64,000 bases of DNA from DASWJQ01 sp036397095. Its GTDB lineage: Bacteria > Chloroflexota > Anaerolineae > Anaerolineales > E44-bin32. The stretch's first letter is position 1; each line of letters begins with the position of its first letter. Under the pieces are notes generated by a model that did no database searches, was not told the DNA's origin, and saw only the letters and a program-made list of their open reading frames with translations. The translations under genes and the position numbers were made by a program. Shown here one piece after another: positions 53,701-59,547 of this stretch. The stretch lies in assembly GCA_036397095.1 (NCBI GenBank), contig DASWJQ010000057.1, positions 1 to 64,000 of the forward strand, given 5' to 3'.

Positions 53701-56152
53701 CGTCGTCGTCGGTGTCCGTCGAGTTGGTCGAGCCTTCATGGACCCGCAGTTGGTTGGTTAACAGAAGGCGATCGGTGAAAGGTTCGTTGGACACCGTGAC
53801 GGTAAACAGGATGTCAACCGCGGTGCTCGGCGACGGCACACTGGGATCATCGTAATTGCCGTAGGTGAACTGCACGCTGTTGCCGCTGGCACTGGTGGAG
53901 ATGGCCGGCACGATGTTGGAGGCAGGCGGGTTGGAATTGTAGAAAGAATCGGCCGGCCCGAACTTGGCCGTGCCGGCTGTCGGCGCCGCCACGCTGACGG
54001 TCGGGTCGAAAGTCGTGACCTCGGTGGCGTCGAGCACCGGTAGAGGCAGGAAGTCGATCAAGTACAGGTCTTCGAAATCGCTGGTGGGCAAGTCGTATTG
54101 CAGACGGAAAGTGAGCGTGTCGCCCGGCTCGACCTCGACGTCGGGGCAGGCCCCGCACGTTGTCCCGTTTACGGCATAGATGGATTTCTCCGGCTGGCCT
54201 CTCGGGATGCTGACGCTAGCGTTGGAGGCGTCGGCTTCGCTGAAACCGTTGGCCGTCAGATCGGCCGGATCGAGCAGGTCGCCGGCAACGGTGACCGTGT
54301 CAGCCAGCACATCGCCCTGGTCGACCGACTCGTCACCAGACGGAAAATCGTCGCTGAATTCGTCCTGAATGATGGTGCGGAAGGTGATGGTGCCGGTCGT
54401 GGGCCCGTCGTTGTAGCCGCCGCAATCCGGGTCGGGGCCGCCGGTGCCATCGGTGGGGATGCAGCCGCCAATCAGGCGACCGGTGGGCTGGCCGCGGGTC
54501 ACAATCTCGTCTGAGGCGCGCAAGGTAATGATGGTGGTGCCATCGGTTGGCGGCGGACCGCCGCCGCCGGTGTAGTGCGGCTCGACAGTGTAGTTGGCAG
54601 CGTTCATGCCCGCTGCCGCCAGGCTGAAGCCGTTGCCAGCCAAAGACAACGTCGGCGTGAAGCTCATATCGAAGCGTTGGCCGTCGGAAATGGTGTCGGT
54701 CAGCATGACCTGGTCGAAGGCAAAGAAGTCCGACACCTGAAACTGGAGCGAGTACTGCAGGGTGTCGCCGGGCGACGGGCTGGTGGCGCCGACCGGAATG
54801 ACGACGGTGACGCCCTTCTGCACGGCGATCGAACGATCATTGAGCGTATGAAGAATGGAACATGACGGACAAATGCCGCCGGCGATGACATTGTCGGCGC
54901 CGCCGCTGTCACGCGGGTCGATCGGCGTCCAGTCGCCGACGCCGCCGGCCCGGTTGTCCGAGGTCGAGTCGTCCCCTGAGGCCGGCGGCACGACCGGAGC
55001 GCCGTCGGCGTCGAATTGGGTCACGAAGTAGGAGAAGGTGATGGTCGCCGAGCCGGTTACGCTGGGGAAGTTGACCACCAGCCGGTTGTTGGGCGGGTTG
55101 GCGGCCGCACCGACGGTCGGCGTCTGGACCACGGAACCGGCCGGCGAGATCAAATCGACACTGAGAAAGGCCAGGTTATTGGGCAGCTCGTCGGTCACAT
55201 CGAGATCAGTCACGGTTTGACCGGGGGCCACGTCGACCGTGATTGTGTATTGGCGCGGGAAGTTGGGCCCGGTGGCGGTTTCGTCCTCGGGGCCGCTATA
55301 GGCCTTGCTGATCGACACCAGCGTCGGGTCGAGGCTGTCACTGGGCCAGCCGCTGCCGTCGTCGCTCGTGGGAACCAGGATCACCGGGTCACAGCACCAG
55401 TCGTCGAGCGGCGTGTTGCCAAAGCGGAACCCGCCCCGGGCGCGCAGGGTGAGGGGCGTACCCAGATCAGCCAGGTTGCTCAAGCTGGCGCCGACGCTGA
55501 CGACCACCGCCGGCTGGCTTGGGGTGAACGAGCCGAACGGCAGCTGAAGCACGACCAGCTTGTCACCGGCGGTGCCGCACACCTGAATGTAGGCCCCGCT
55601 GGTGTCGCGAGCGTAGGGATGGTCTACACAGCCGCTGCCACCTCCGTCATCGGGGAAGGTCTGTTCGACCGCCATCACCGGCGAACCCAGGTAGGTGGCG
55701 CCGGTGAAATCAACACCGTCGGGGGTATCCGTACCGGCCGCCCCATCGGCCCCATTGACGGGGAACAGCAGATCAACGAAGGGGCCATAACCGGTGGTAT
55801 CGCCGGCGTTATCGAAGGTCACCGTAAGGTTGAAGTTGGCGCCCAGCGACACACTGCCGGGGGCCGCCAGCGAGACCGCTGGCGTTGCCACCTGCAGCGG
55901 CCGGGCGGCGGCGGCCGATGGACTCAGCAGTGGCGCCATCACGACCAGCACCAGGGAAGCCCATTGCAGGGGCCTGCCCAACGATTCGAACGCAAGCTGA
56001 GGTAAGCGCAGGGAGCGCGAGGAGAACCGGCGTCGACGAAGGATCGATTGTGTCAAGAATGAGTCCCTATCGAGAAAATATGCGCAAGATGGATGGGATT
56101 GTACACTCTCCACCGGCCTCTCGCACTTACGAAAGGGCAAGGTTCCGCCCAA
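47768..56152 (-). CDS. Giant secreted DUF11-repeat protein with C-terminal LPATG motif and sortase domain
   Basis: Up to 2794 residues. A basic N-terminal stretch (RRRRFSSRS) precedes a signal-peptide core, ASLVLVVMAPLLSPSAAAA. The TTG at 56056 is an alternative start closer to it. About 14 DUF11-like beta units follow, each with a TDTLP/TDTIP-type strand (TDTLDQGLAFV, TDTIPTGLTYV, SDMVPANTIFN) and a VTYTLTV-type strand. Composition is rich in Asp, Thr, Ser and Gly and poor in Lys and Cys. At residues 2623-2627 there is LPATG. From about 2650 a sortase domain follows, with His2703 in ALTGHV, catalytic Cys2766 in LTLVTC and an Arg near 2779-2783. No transmembrane helix follows. Probably a surface fibre or adhesin that carries its own transpeptidase. 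Confidence 0.88.
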   Translation of the reverse strand: MGGTLPFRKCERPVESVQSHPSCAYFLDRDSFLTQSILRRRRFSSRSLRLPQLAFESLGRPLQWASLVLVVMAPLLSPSAAAARPLQVATPAVSLAAPGSVSLGANFNLTVTFDNAGDTTGYGPFVDLLFPVNGADGAAGTDTPDGVDFTGATYLGSPVMAVEQTFPDDGGGSGCVDHPYARDTSGAYIQVCGTAGDKLVVLQLPFGSFTPSQPAVVVSVGASLSNLADLGTPLTLRARGGFRFGNTPLDDWCCDPVILVPTSDDGSGWPSDSLDPTLVSISKAYSGPEDETATGPNFPRQYTITVDVAPGQTVTDLDVTDELPNNLAFLSVDLISPAGSVVQTPTVGAAANPPNNRLVVNFPSVTGSATITFSYFVTQFDADGAPVVPPASGDDSTSDNRAGGVGDWTPIDPRDSGGADNVIAGGICPSCSILHTLNDRSIAVQKGVTVVIPVGATSPSPGDTLQYSLQFQVSDFFAFDQVMLTDTISDGQRFDMSFTPTLSLAGNGFSLAAAGMNAANYTVEPHYTGGGGPPPTDGTTIITLRASDEIVTRGQPTGRLIGGCIPTDGTGGPDPDCGGYNDGPTTGTITFRTIIQDEFSDDFPSGDESVDQGDVLADTVTVAGDLLDPADLTANGFSEADASNASVSIPRGQPEKSIYAVNGTTCGACPDVEVEPGDTLTFRLQYDLPTSDFEDLYLIDFLPLPVLDATEVTTFDPTVSVAAPTAGTAKFGPADSFYNSNPPASNIVPAISTSASGNSVQFTYGNYDDPSVPSPSTAVDILFTVTVSNEPFTDRLLLTNQLRVHEGSTNSTDTDDDGIIQFTLLEPFLLVKKGVIATDQAAGVFSPGTTGPVAFSPPGSAGTRFGGTISSDGLASNPVDSNLSGVDADDLVSFAIVIENQGSSPAGAFDLIVTDTLQPGFVIPGGGLNLTVTKGDGSAVSYLGTDTDLFGAGIELVDPGLGVGVCEAYHPTDGSNLIVITYDLQIDPSAEPNQVITNTAEVTNYAGEEGGPDHTGDGPNAAFQDDADTTIADVGLVKDLTDTNQGFTSGLQVAIGEIVEYTLTVTIPEGSSTGVTLTDTLDQGLAFVALDSVTASSGDLTWTGPATAVFGEVPGGSALAEDQARRMTVAFGDLTNINTDDNVAETITLVYRVVVLNSAGNQDSPVTLLNNTAAWNWTEGTASAFGPEVTVVEPVLQVDKTVDLTMADAGDTVTFTVVIDHSGATGSDAFEAAWTDTVPAGMTYVPLSLSHTAGTAPDSLDASGAPTLAAGWTNFPIGTTSTLTFQATLDATVSPGQVLTNTAVVTWTSLPTDVTTAQTANNSLSVERTGDTTNPGGAVNDHLASDDAIVTVFSAPDKSIVATSESHTGVVSSLESVAIGEIVRYRLQFRLAEGTALDFQLQDRLPSGMQFLDDGTAMAALVANDAGIGSTTLAGAGLNVSGNETTVGSITPTFVLPDVAVSSAAGSDDDVYGSGTDVYFKLGDLTNDDRDDDHEFVVVEFNAIVMNHSSNQAYNNATGATATSNRDNEFRPRINGVDGENSNSVRVRVAEPLIANLNKTVTLAPSDADDPLEYTLTFGNTSSGFRAAAAFDLQLLDTLGSDSTLTGVSVSAPGYAIVTDNSVGNTVDVLIDRLDPGDSVTITVDAVVNSDTPIGIDIGNTARLTYTSLPGSGTSGNPTGSTAGTAGSATGERTGTSGVGGLNDYVDSASVDLSLDDPAVSKTISATSVTSTASGEYDLGIVDLVIGEQVTFEITVTLPEGTAIPLVITDTLPTIPPQAGILRAISASLVSVGGNLSAVPALPAPGPFGIISDSDSDTFEDTVVFDFGDVTNTPDNIEDSDDQIVLQVVARVENTSGNQNGDQLTNNVVVDAGGETGSASVDVELVEPELQIGKLADDDTPGLGQTVTYTLTVSHLGSSTADAEEVVVTDTIPTGLTYVGGSASAPAGWTANEAGAPTLVFSGSLSQDDASVVFTYQATVDLPPSANVSDVIDNTADLSWTSVPGADANERDGSGGVDDYSSSAEESVTVTGIDLTLTKDDGSISAVPGDTIAYTLTIENVGNAGATGVVITDVIPQYTTFNAGSSSLGWVCLPDGTAGSTCSYNQGAMAAGQTIVLTLAVDVDSTVPALVELISNSASVGDDGTNGIEPTPDDNSDSDDTPLGAFPDLSITKDDGLSIISDGTVLTYQMDIANIGDQDATGVVVSDMVPANTIFNPAGSTLGWSCTPDNNAGSACEFTVGDLVAGDGLTIFFQVTVDSPLDPGVTQIVNTVTVADDGTNGPEPDLDNNTATDTDNIATDVNADLVKSLDDTDQIFTGPGDAAIGEILTYELVLTVPAGTMADVVLTDTLDQGLAYVACEPVVASDPALTASVGSLSDICNNATVSAVPGGSLEPVDQGRSISFDFDNITNGDDEDQTLTLRYTVVVLDSLGNQRGGLLNNAAVVTWVGDGLSAAASEVELVEPTLTLDKSAEPTVVLNNGLVTFTLQIGSDIESDSDAFDLILEDTLPPELVYEPGTLIWTGVGQAPTTIIDGGAPLLQVTWDSFPQGSSEIQYQARLQGVAPGQGVSNDAFLEWSSMPGDFDAPFALSSHNELANERVYDPGSPVDVYGVGASATVSAPRLPATGFPPTSRSLRGPDPSESNVTALPDFRLKIDKLRLNSAIVGVPTDDEGWDLTWLSGQVGYLEGTAFPTLPGNTALTGHVLLPGGTPGPFATLDELVWGDRIEIETQGLRFVYEVRQVRRVLPENLSVLRHETLDWLTLVTCEAYDAGSSSYLHRLVVRAVLVSVESIDG
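48272..48286 (-). other. Internal LPATG sorting-type motif in the giant protein
   Basis: Encodes Leu-Pro-Ala-Thr-Gly followed by Phe-Pro-Pro, about 27 residues before the sortase domain of the same polypeptide. Classical sorting signals have a hydrophobic helix and basic tail after the motif; here a sortase domain takes that place. Confidence 0.75.
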
Positions 56153-56247
56153 CAGCCCGCGACTAGGACCTTCCTACTATATGGGCCGGGAAACGGAGAC
56201 TGCCGTGTGCCGTTATCCTACTAGAGTGGCAGGCGGCTGAGCTGCCT

Positions 56248-56350
56248 GCTTAACAATGTCCCGAAAGGGCAAAACCGCCGAAAGGTGGTGGCGCAAAGCT
56301 AGAGGGTCTAAGGCTGACACGGTCAGCTATGACAGCCAGCTGCCGAAGCG
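56248..56350 (+). promoter_or_regulatory. Cyclic di-GMP-I (GEMM) riboswitch
   Basis: The conserved GEMM-I elements appear in order: AGGGCAAAACC; helix ACCGCC-GAAA-GGTGGT with its GNRA loop; GCGCAAAGCT; GGGTCTAAGG; a variable hairpin GCTGAC-ACG-GTCAGC; and the 3' block ATGACAGCCAGCTGCCG. This matches the Vibrio Vc2 layout. The G aligned with Vc2 G20, which selects c-di-GMP over cGAMP, is kept. The otherwise nearly invariant A of GACGCAAAGC (A47) is G here (GGCGCAAAGC). It lies in the leader of the TadE/TadG-like operon starting at 56502, so second-messenger level probably sets pilus expression. Confidence 0.88.
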
Positions 56351-56373
56351 ATAAGACAGCGAGCACGTGTCTT

Positions 56374-56413
56374 CGGACCCCGCCACCCGGCTTTGCCCCG
56401 TGTGCGGGGTCCG
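56374..56413 (+). terminator. Hairpin after the riboswitch (possible expression platform)
   Basis: Perfect 10-bp stem CGGACCCCGC/GCGGGGTCCG with a 20-nt loop, starting about 25 nt after the riboswitch core and about 90 nt before the pilus genes. The inner GCCCC...GGGG words offer alternative pairings. It lacks a T-run, so it could act by attenuation with Rho or by a different mechanism. Confidence 0.55.
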
Positions 56414-56501
56414 GCGCGTCTCTCACCAATACTGAGGCCTGACGAATCTGATAGGTAATCGTAGAGCAGAAACCGTCCAAGGCCGCCTAGGATTCAATCA
56501 T

Positions 56502-57473
56502 ATGAGATTGCTGGACGCTCTTCGGCCAACACGCTTCACCAGACTGCCCAGGCGGGGCCAACGCGGGCAGGCAATGGTCGAGTTCATGTTGGTCCTGCCT
56601 GTTCTGCTCCTGATAACCGTTGGCATTGTCGAATTCGGTCGAATGTTTGCCATTTATGCCATGATCAATTCAGCCAGCCGCGAGGCCAGCCGCTACGGCG
56701 CTTCGGTCGGCGACAACGGATCAGGCATTCCGCGCTACCTGGATTGCGCCGGCATCCGCGACGCCGCGCGCCGCGTTGCGATCCTGTCGGAGCTGGCCGA
56801 TTCGGATATCACCATCACCTACGATGCTGGCGTCACGACTTCGCCTGTCGGCAACTGCGACGCCAACCCCAACCCCTCCGAGATTTCACTCGGTGATCGG
56901 GTCTTGGTGACCGTCCGCACCTCCTATGAACCGATCGTGCCCCTGCTGCCAATCCCGCCGCAGACCCTCACCTCGATGTCGGCTCGCACGATCCTCAAGG
57001 AAATTGATGCCGGACCGACTGCCACCTTGGGCGGCCCGGCTGCCACACCGACCAAGACCAACACGCCGGATCCGCTCGTCACGCCGTCGGTGACACCAAC
57101 GCCTTCCGAGACGCCTACGCCTACAGCCAGCTTTACCGCAACGGCGGGACCGTCCCTTACGCCGTCTCAGACTCTGACACCGTTCCCGACCCCGACCTCT
57201 ATTCCAGCACCGACCGGCTTTGAAGCGACGATCAATTGCAGCAACCGCAAAGTCAGCTTCGACTGGAATACAGTCAGCGGGGTCGACTACTACGCCGTCT
57301 ATCGGTCTTCACCGGCGCCAACGATTCAAATCGTGATTGACAGCAGCCCGGCCTGCATCAACTGCAACGCCCTGCCCGACGCCGAGACGAGCCGCACCTA
57401 CTATGTCGTGGCGGTGGTCGACGGGCACGAAAGCGCACCTTCCAACCTGGATACGGTCTCATGCGCCCCCTGA
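56502..57473 (+). CDS. TadE-like pilus protein with Thr/Pro stalk and fibronectin-III-like domain
   Basis: A 323-residue protein. The TadE-like N-terminus is RRGQRGQAMVEFMLVLPVLLLITVGIVEFGRMF, one membrane helix with the Glu typical of pilin-like proteins. A beta domain of about 110 residues with paired cysteines (LDCAGI, GNCDANP) follows. A PT-rich stalk (residues about 180-240) leads to a C-terminal domain resembling fibronectin III (FEATINCSNRKVSFDWNTVSGVDYYAVYRS, SRTYYVVAVVDGHESAPSNL). The extra stalk and domain are unusual for TadE. It is the first gene after the c-di-GMP riboswitch and overlaps the next gene by 13 bp. Confidence 0.83.
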   Translation: MRLLDALRPTRFTRLPRRGQRGQAMVEFMLVLPVLLLITVGIVEFGRMFAIYAMINSASREASRYGASVGDNGSGIPRYLDCAGIRDAARRVAILSELADSDITITYDAGVTTSPVGNCDANPNPSEISLGDRVLVTVRTSYEPIVPLLPIPPQTLTSMSARTILKEIDAGPTATLGGPAATPTKTNTPDPLVTPSVTPTPSETPTPTASFTATAGPSLTPSQTLTPFPTPTSIPAPTGFEATINCSNRKVSFDWNTVSGVDYYAVYRSSPAPTIQIVIDSSPACINCNALPDAETSRTYYVVAVVDGHESAPSNLDTVSCAP

Positions 57474-57919
57474 CCTCAGCTGCGCGCAGTCCTTCTCTCC
57501 GATCCGATCGGACACGGACGAGCCAACGAGGCCAAAGCCTGACCGAGTTGTCCATCACGCTCGTGATCTTACTTACCCTGCTGGCCGGCGTGCTTGATAT
57601 CGGCCGTGCCTATTACGTCTTTCTGTCATTACGAGATGCGGCTGCCGAGGGGGCGGCCTACGGTTCGTTCGACCCGACCAACACGACCGAAATTGAGGGC
57701 CGCGTACGCCGCGAGAGCCCGGGAGGCATGATCGACTGGACCGGGGCCTCGATCTCGACGTCAATCCTGGGACAGCCTTGTCGTGGCGGCGGCATTGAGG
57801 TCACTGCCACGGTTGAGTTCCCGCTGCTGACACCGTTTATCGGCACCATTGCCGGCAGCCAATCCTTGCCATTGACGGCCACCGTCGTCAACACCATCCT
57901 GTCGCCGGCTTGCCCATGA
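57461..57919 (+). CDS. TadE-like pilus assembly protein
   Basis: A 152-residue TadE-family protein. The N-terminal block TSQRGQSLTELSITLVILLTLLAGVLDIGRAYYVFLSLRDAAAEGAAYGS matches the family in the RGQ-(x)4-E start, the membrane helix and the following DAAxEGA region. The short extracytoplasmic domain has two cysteines. It overlaps the preceding gene by 13 bp. The Tad secretion machinery itself (TadA, RcpC, TadB/C) is not in the window. Confidence 0.85.
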   Translation: MRPLTSAARSPSLRSDRTRTSQRGQSLTELSITLVILLTLLAGVLDIGRAYYVFLSLRDAAAEGAAYGSFDPTNTTEIEGRVRRESPGGMIDWTGASISTSILGQPCRGGGIEVTATVEFPLLTPFIGTIAGSQSLPLTATVVNTILSPACP

Positions 57920-57950
57920 GCATGCCGACTCGCGAAAGTAGAGCACACCT

Positions 57951-59168
57951 ATGAAACCACGGAGCGAACAACTTTCTCAGCGGGGCCAATCCCTTGTCAT
58001 CTTAGCAGTGGGGATTGTGGGCCTGCTTGGCATGTCGGGGCTGGCCATCGACGGCGGCATCATGTTCGCCGACCGCCGCCATGCCCAAAACGCGGCCGAC
58101 GCCGGCGCCATGGCCGGCGCCTTTTCACTGCTGCAGGGTTACGATCCCGTTCCGCCGGCTTATTCCCGTGCCGCCGATAACGACTTTGACGACAACGGCG
58201 TGAGCAATTGGGTCACGGTGTACTACCCACCTGCCTACGGTGCGAACGCGGGAGACTACAACTACGTCCAGGTTGAGATCGAGTCCAAGGTCGAGAGCAT
58301 GTTCGCTCACTTCGTCTTTGGTGGGGAGCTGCGCAACACGGTCAACGCCGTCGCCCACGCCAAGCCGGCCACGGTCGAGCCTTTGTTGTTCGGTAATGCC
58401 ATTGTCGGGCTGGCCGAAGGCGGCTGCGCCGTGGTCTGGAGCCACGGCAGCAACAGCACCGACATCACCGGCGGCGGCATCCACGTCAACTCCAACCACC
58501 CGGACTGCGCCTTCAAGTCGAGCGGCGGCAATGATTTGAATGTGACCGGCGGCGGCATTTCGGTTGTCGGCGGGTTTGAGATCGATGGCACTTCAACGGT
58601 CAACCCGCTGCCCACCACCGGCGCTGCCGTGCTGGAAACCCCCGCCATTCCCACGCCGACCTGCGGCTCGAACGCGGTCAGGGACAGCGGCACAGGTGTC
58701 ATCACACCCGGCTACATTGACGATTTCAACTTCCACGGTGGGAGTTGGACTCTAGAGCCGGGAATCTACTGCGTCGACGGCGGGTTCGCCGTGAATTCAG
58801 GGACCACGATCCTGGGCAACGACGTCATGATCTATGTCATGAGCGGTGATGTGTCCTGGAATGGCGGGGCCACGCTGAATCTGGACGCCCCCAACGACGG
58901 CGAGTTTGCCGGGATGCTGATCTACCAGGACCCGGCCAACAGTGCTATGGCAACCATCAACGGGTCCTCCGGCTCAACTTTTACCGGTACGATGTTCTTC
59001 CCCAGCGCCGAGGTCCAGATTAACGGCACCGGCGCCAGCGATGGCTTTCATGCCCAGGTGATCGGCGATACGGTGGATATGAGCGGAACGTCCGATCTGA
59101 ACATCATCTACAACGAAGATGAGAACTATCAATTGCGCGATCCGGCCCAGGTCGAACTGACCGAGTGA
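57951..59168 (+). CDS. TadG-like pilus/surface protein
   Basis: A 405-residue protein with the TadG-type N-terminus SQRGQSLVILAVGIVGLLGMSGLAIDGGIMFADRRHAQNAADAGAMAGA. The large extracytoplasmic part is Gly/Ser/Asn-rich with repeating hydrophobic strands (DITGGGIHVNSN, LNVTGGGISVVGG, TILGNDVMIYVMSGDVSWNGGATLNLDAPNDGEFAGMLIYQDP). It looks like a right-handed beta-helix similar to PilX-N/DUF7305-type proteins. It is the third gene of the riboswitch-controlled set. A repeat begins at its stop codon. Confidence 0.83.
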   Translation: MKPRSEQLSQRGQSLVILAVGIVGLLGMSGLAIDGGIMFADRRHAQNAADAGAMAGAFSLLQGYDPVPPAYSRAADNDFDDNGVSNWVTVYYPPAYGANAGDYNYVQVEIESKVESMFAHFVFGGELRNTVNAVAHAKPATVEPLLFGNAIVGLAEGGCAVVWSHGSNSTDITGGGIHVNSNHPDCAFKSSGGNDLNVTGGGISVVGGFEIDGTSTVNPLPTTGAAVLETPAIPTPTCGSNAVRDSGTGVITPGYIDDFNFHGGSWTLEPGIYCVDGGFAVNSGTTILGNDVMIYVMSGDVSWNGGATLNLDAPNDGEFAGMLIYQDPANSAMATINGSSGSTFTGTMFFPSAEVQINGTGASDGFHAQVIGDTVDMSGTSDLNIIYNEDENYQLRDPAQVELTE

Positions 59169-59275
59169 ACCACGAAGACTCCAAGCGCGCCAAGGCTTAA
59201 GTGAGATGTCACTAAGGCTGGGCAGGCGATCGGGCCTGCCCTTCCCTTTTCACCTTGCTCGCCCCTTCGTGGCCC
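59168..59275. repeat. Dispersed intergenic inverted repeat, copy 3
   Basis: Starts at the last base of the TadG-like stop codon with AACCACGAAGACTCCAAG and ends with CCCCTTCGTGGCC, forming an imperfect palindrome. Inside is the hairpin GGGCAGGC-GATCGG-GCCTGCCC. The unit AAGGCTGGGC...CCCCTTCGTG is repeated in copy 4 about 140 bp further on. Confidence 0.7.
59220..59250 (+). terminator. Terminator-like hairpin after the TadG-like gene
   Basis: Perfect 8-bp stem GGGCAGGC/GCCTGCCC with a 6-nt loop, followed by TTCCCTTTT. It lies inside repeat copy 3 and probably ends the pilus transcript. Confidence 0.65.
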
Positions 59276-59309
59276 CAGGTTCTATGTCGGTTGCCCCATG
59301 CCGCGGGCC

Positions 59310-59433
59310 AACCACGTAGCCTCCGATCGCACAAAGACACCAAGGAAGGGTTATCAAGGCTGGGCGAGTGATCGGGCCTGCACTTCTTTGTGCACCCTGC
59401 TTGCCCCTTCGTGACCTTTGCGCCTTTGTGGTT
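59310..59433. repeat. Dispersed intergenic inverted repeat, copy 4
   Basis: From AACCACGTAG...GCACAAAGACACCAAGG to CTTTGCGCCTTTGTGGTTA. The middle, AAGGCTGGGCGAGTGATCGGGCCTGC, is a degenerate duplicate of copy 3, in which the hairpin stem has decayed. With copy 3 it fills the 380-bp gap before clpC; no gene is seen there. Confidence 0.68.
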
Positions 59434-59442
59434 ACGCCAGAG

Positions 59443-59460
59443 TCTAACGGGATTCTAACG
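59443..59460 (+). promoter_or_regulatory. Direct repeat TCTAACG upstream of clpC
   Basis: Two copies of TCTAACG with 11-bp periodicity lie about one helical turn apart and 32 bp before the clpC -10 box. A protein-binding site is plausible. It does not match the CtsR heptad (GGTCAAA) or CIRCE. Confidence 0.35.
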
Positions 59461-59491
59461 AGCCGAGCGGGGTCGCAAAAGGGCGCGATGA

Positions 59492-59497
59492 TATAAT
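59492..59497 (+). promoter_or_regulatory. -10 box TATAAT before clpC
   Basis: Perfect TATAAT, 50 bp before the clpC ATG. No strong -35 hexamer is seen 17 bp upstream, in keeping with an activator-dependent promoter. Confidence 0.5.
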
Positions 59498-59547
59498 CGC
59501 GCCGGCCTAGGCTCTAGAGAGCCGGGTCTGAGGGAAGGTAGCCGACC

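Noticed and set aside
55016..56005. Long plus-strand frame opposite the giant adhesin (and others at 50408-51367, 49211-49894, 53111-53761)
   Set aside because: Shadow frames created by the biased codon usage of the repeat gene; no ribosome-binding site and histidine/arginine-rich low-complexity products.
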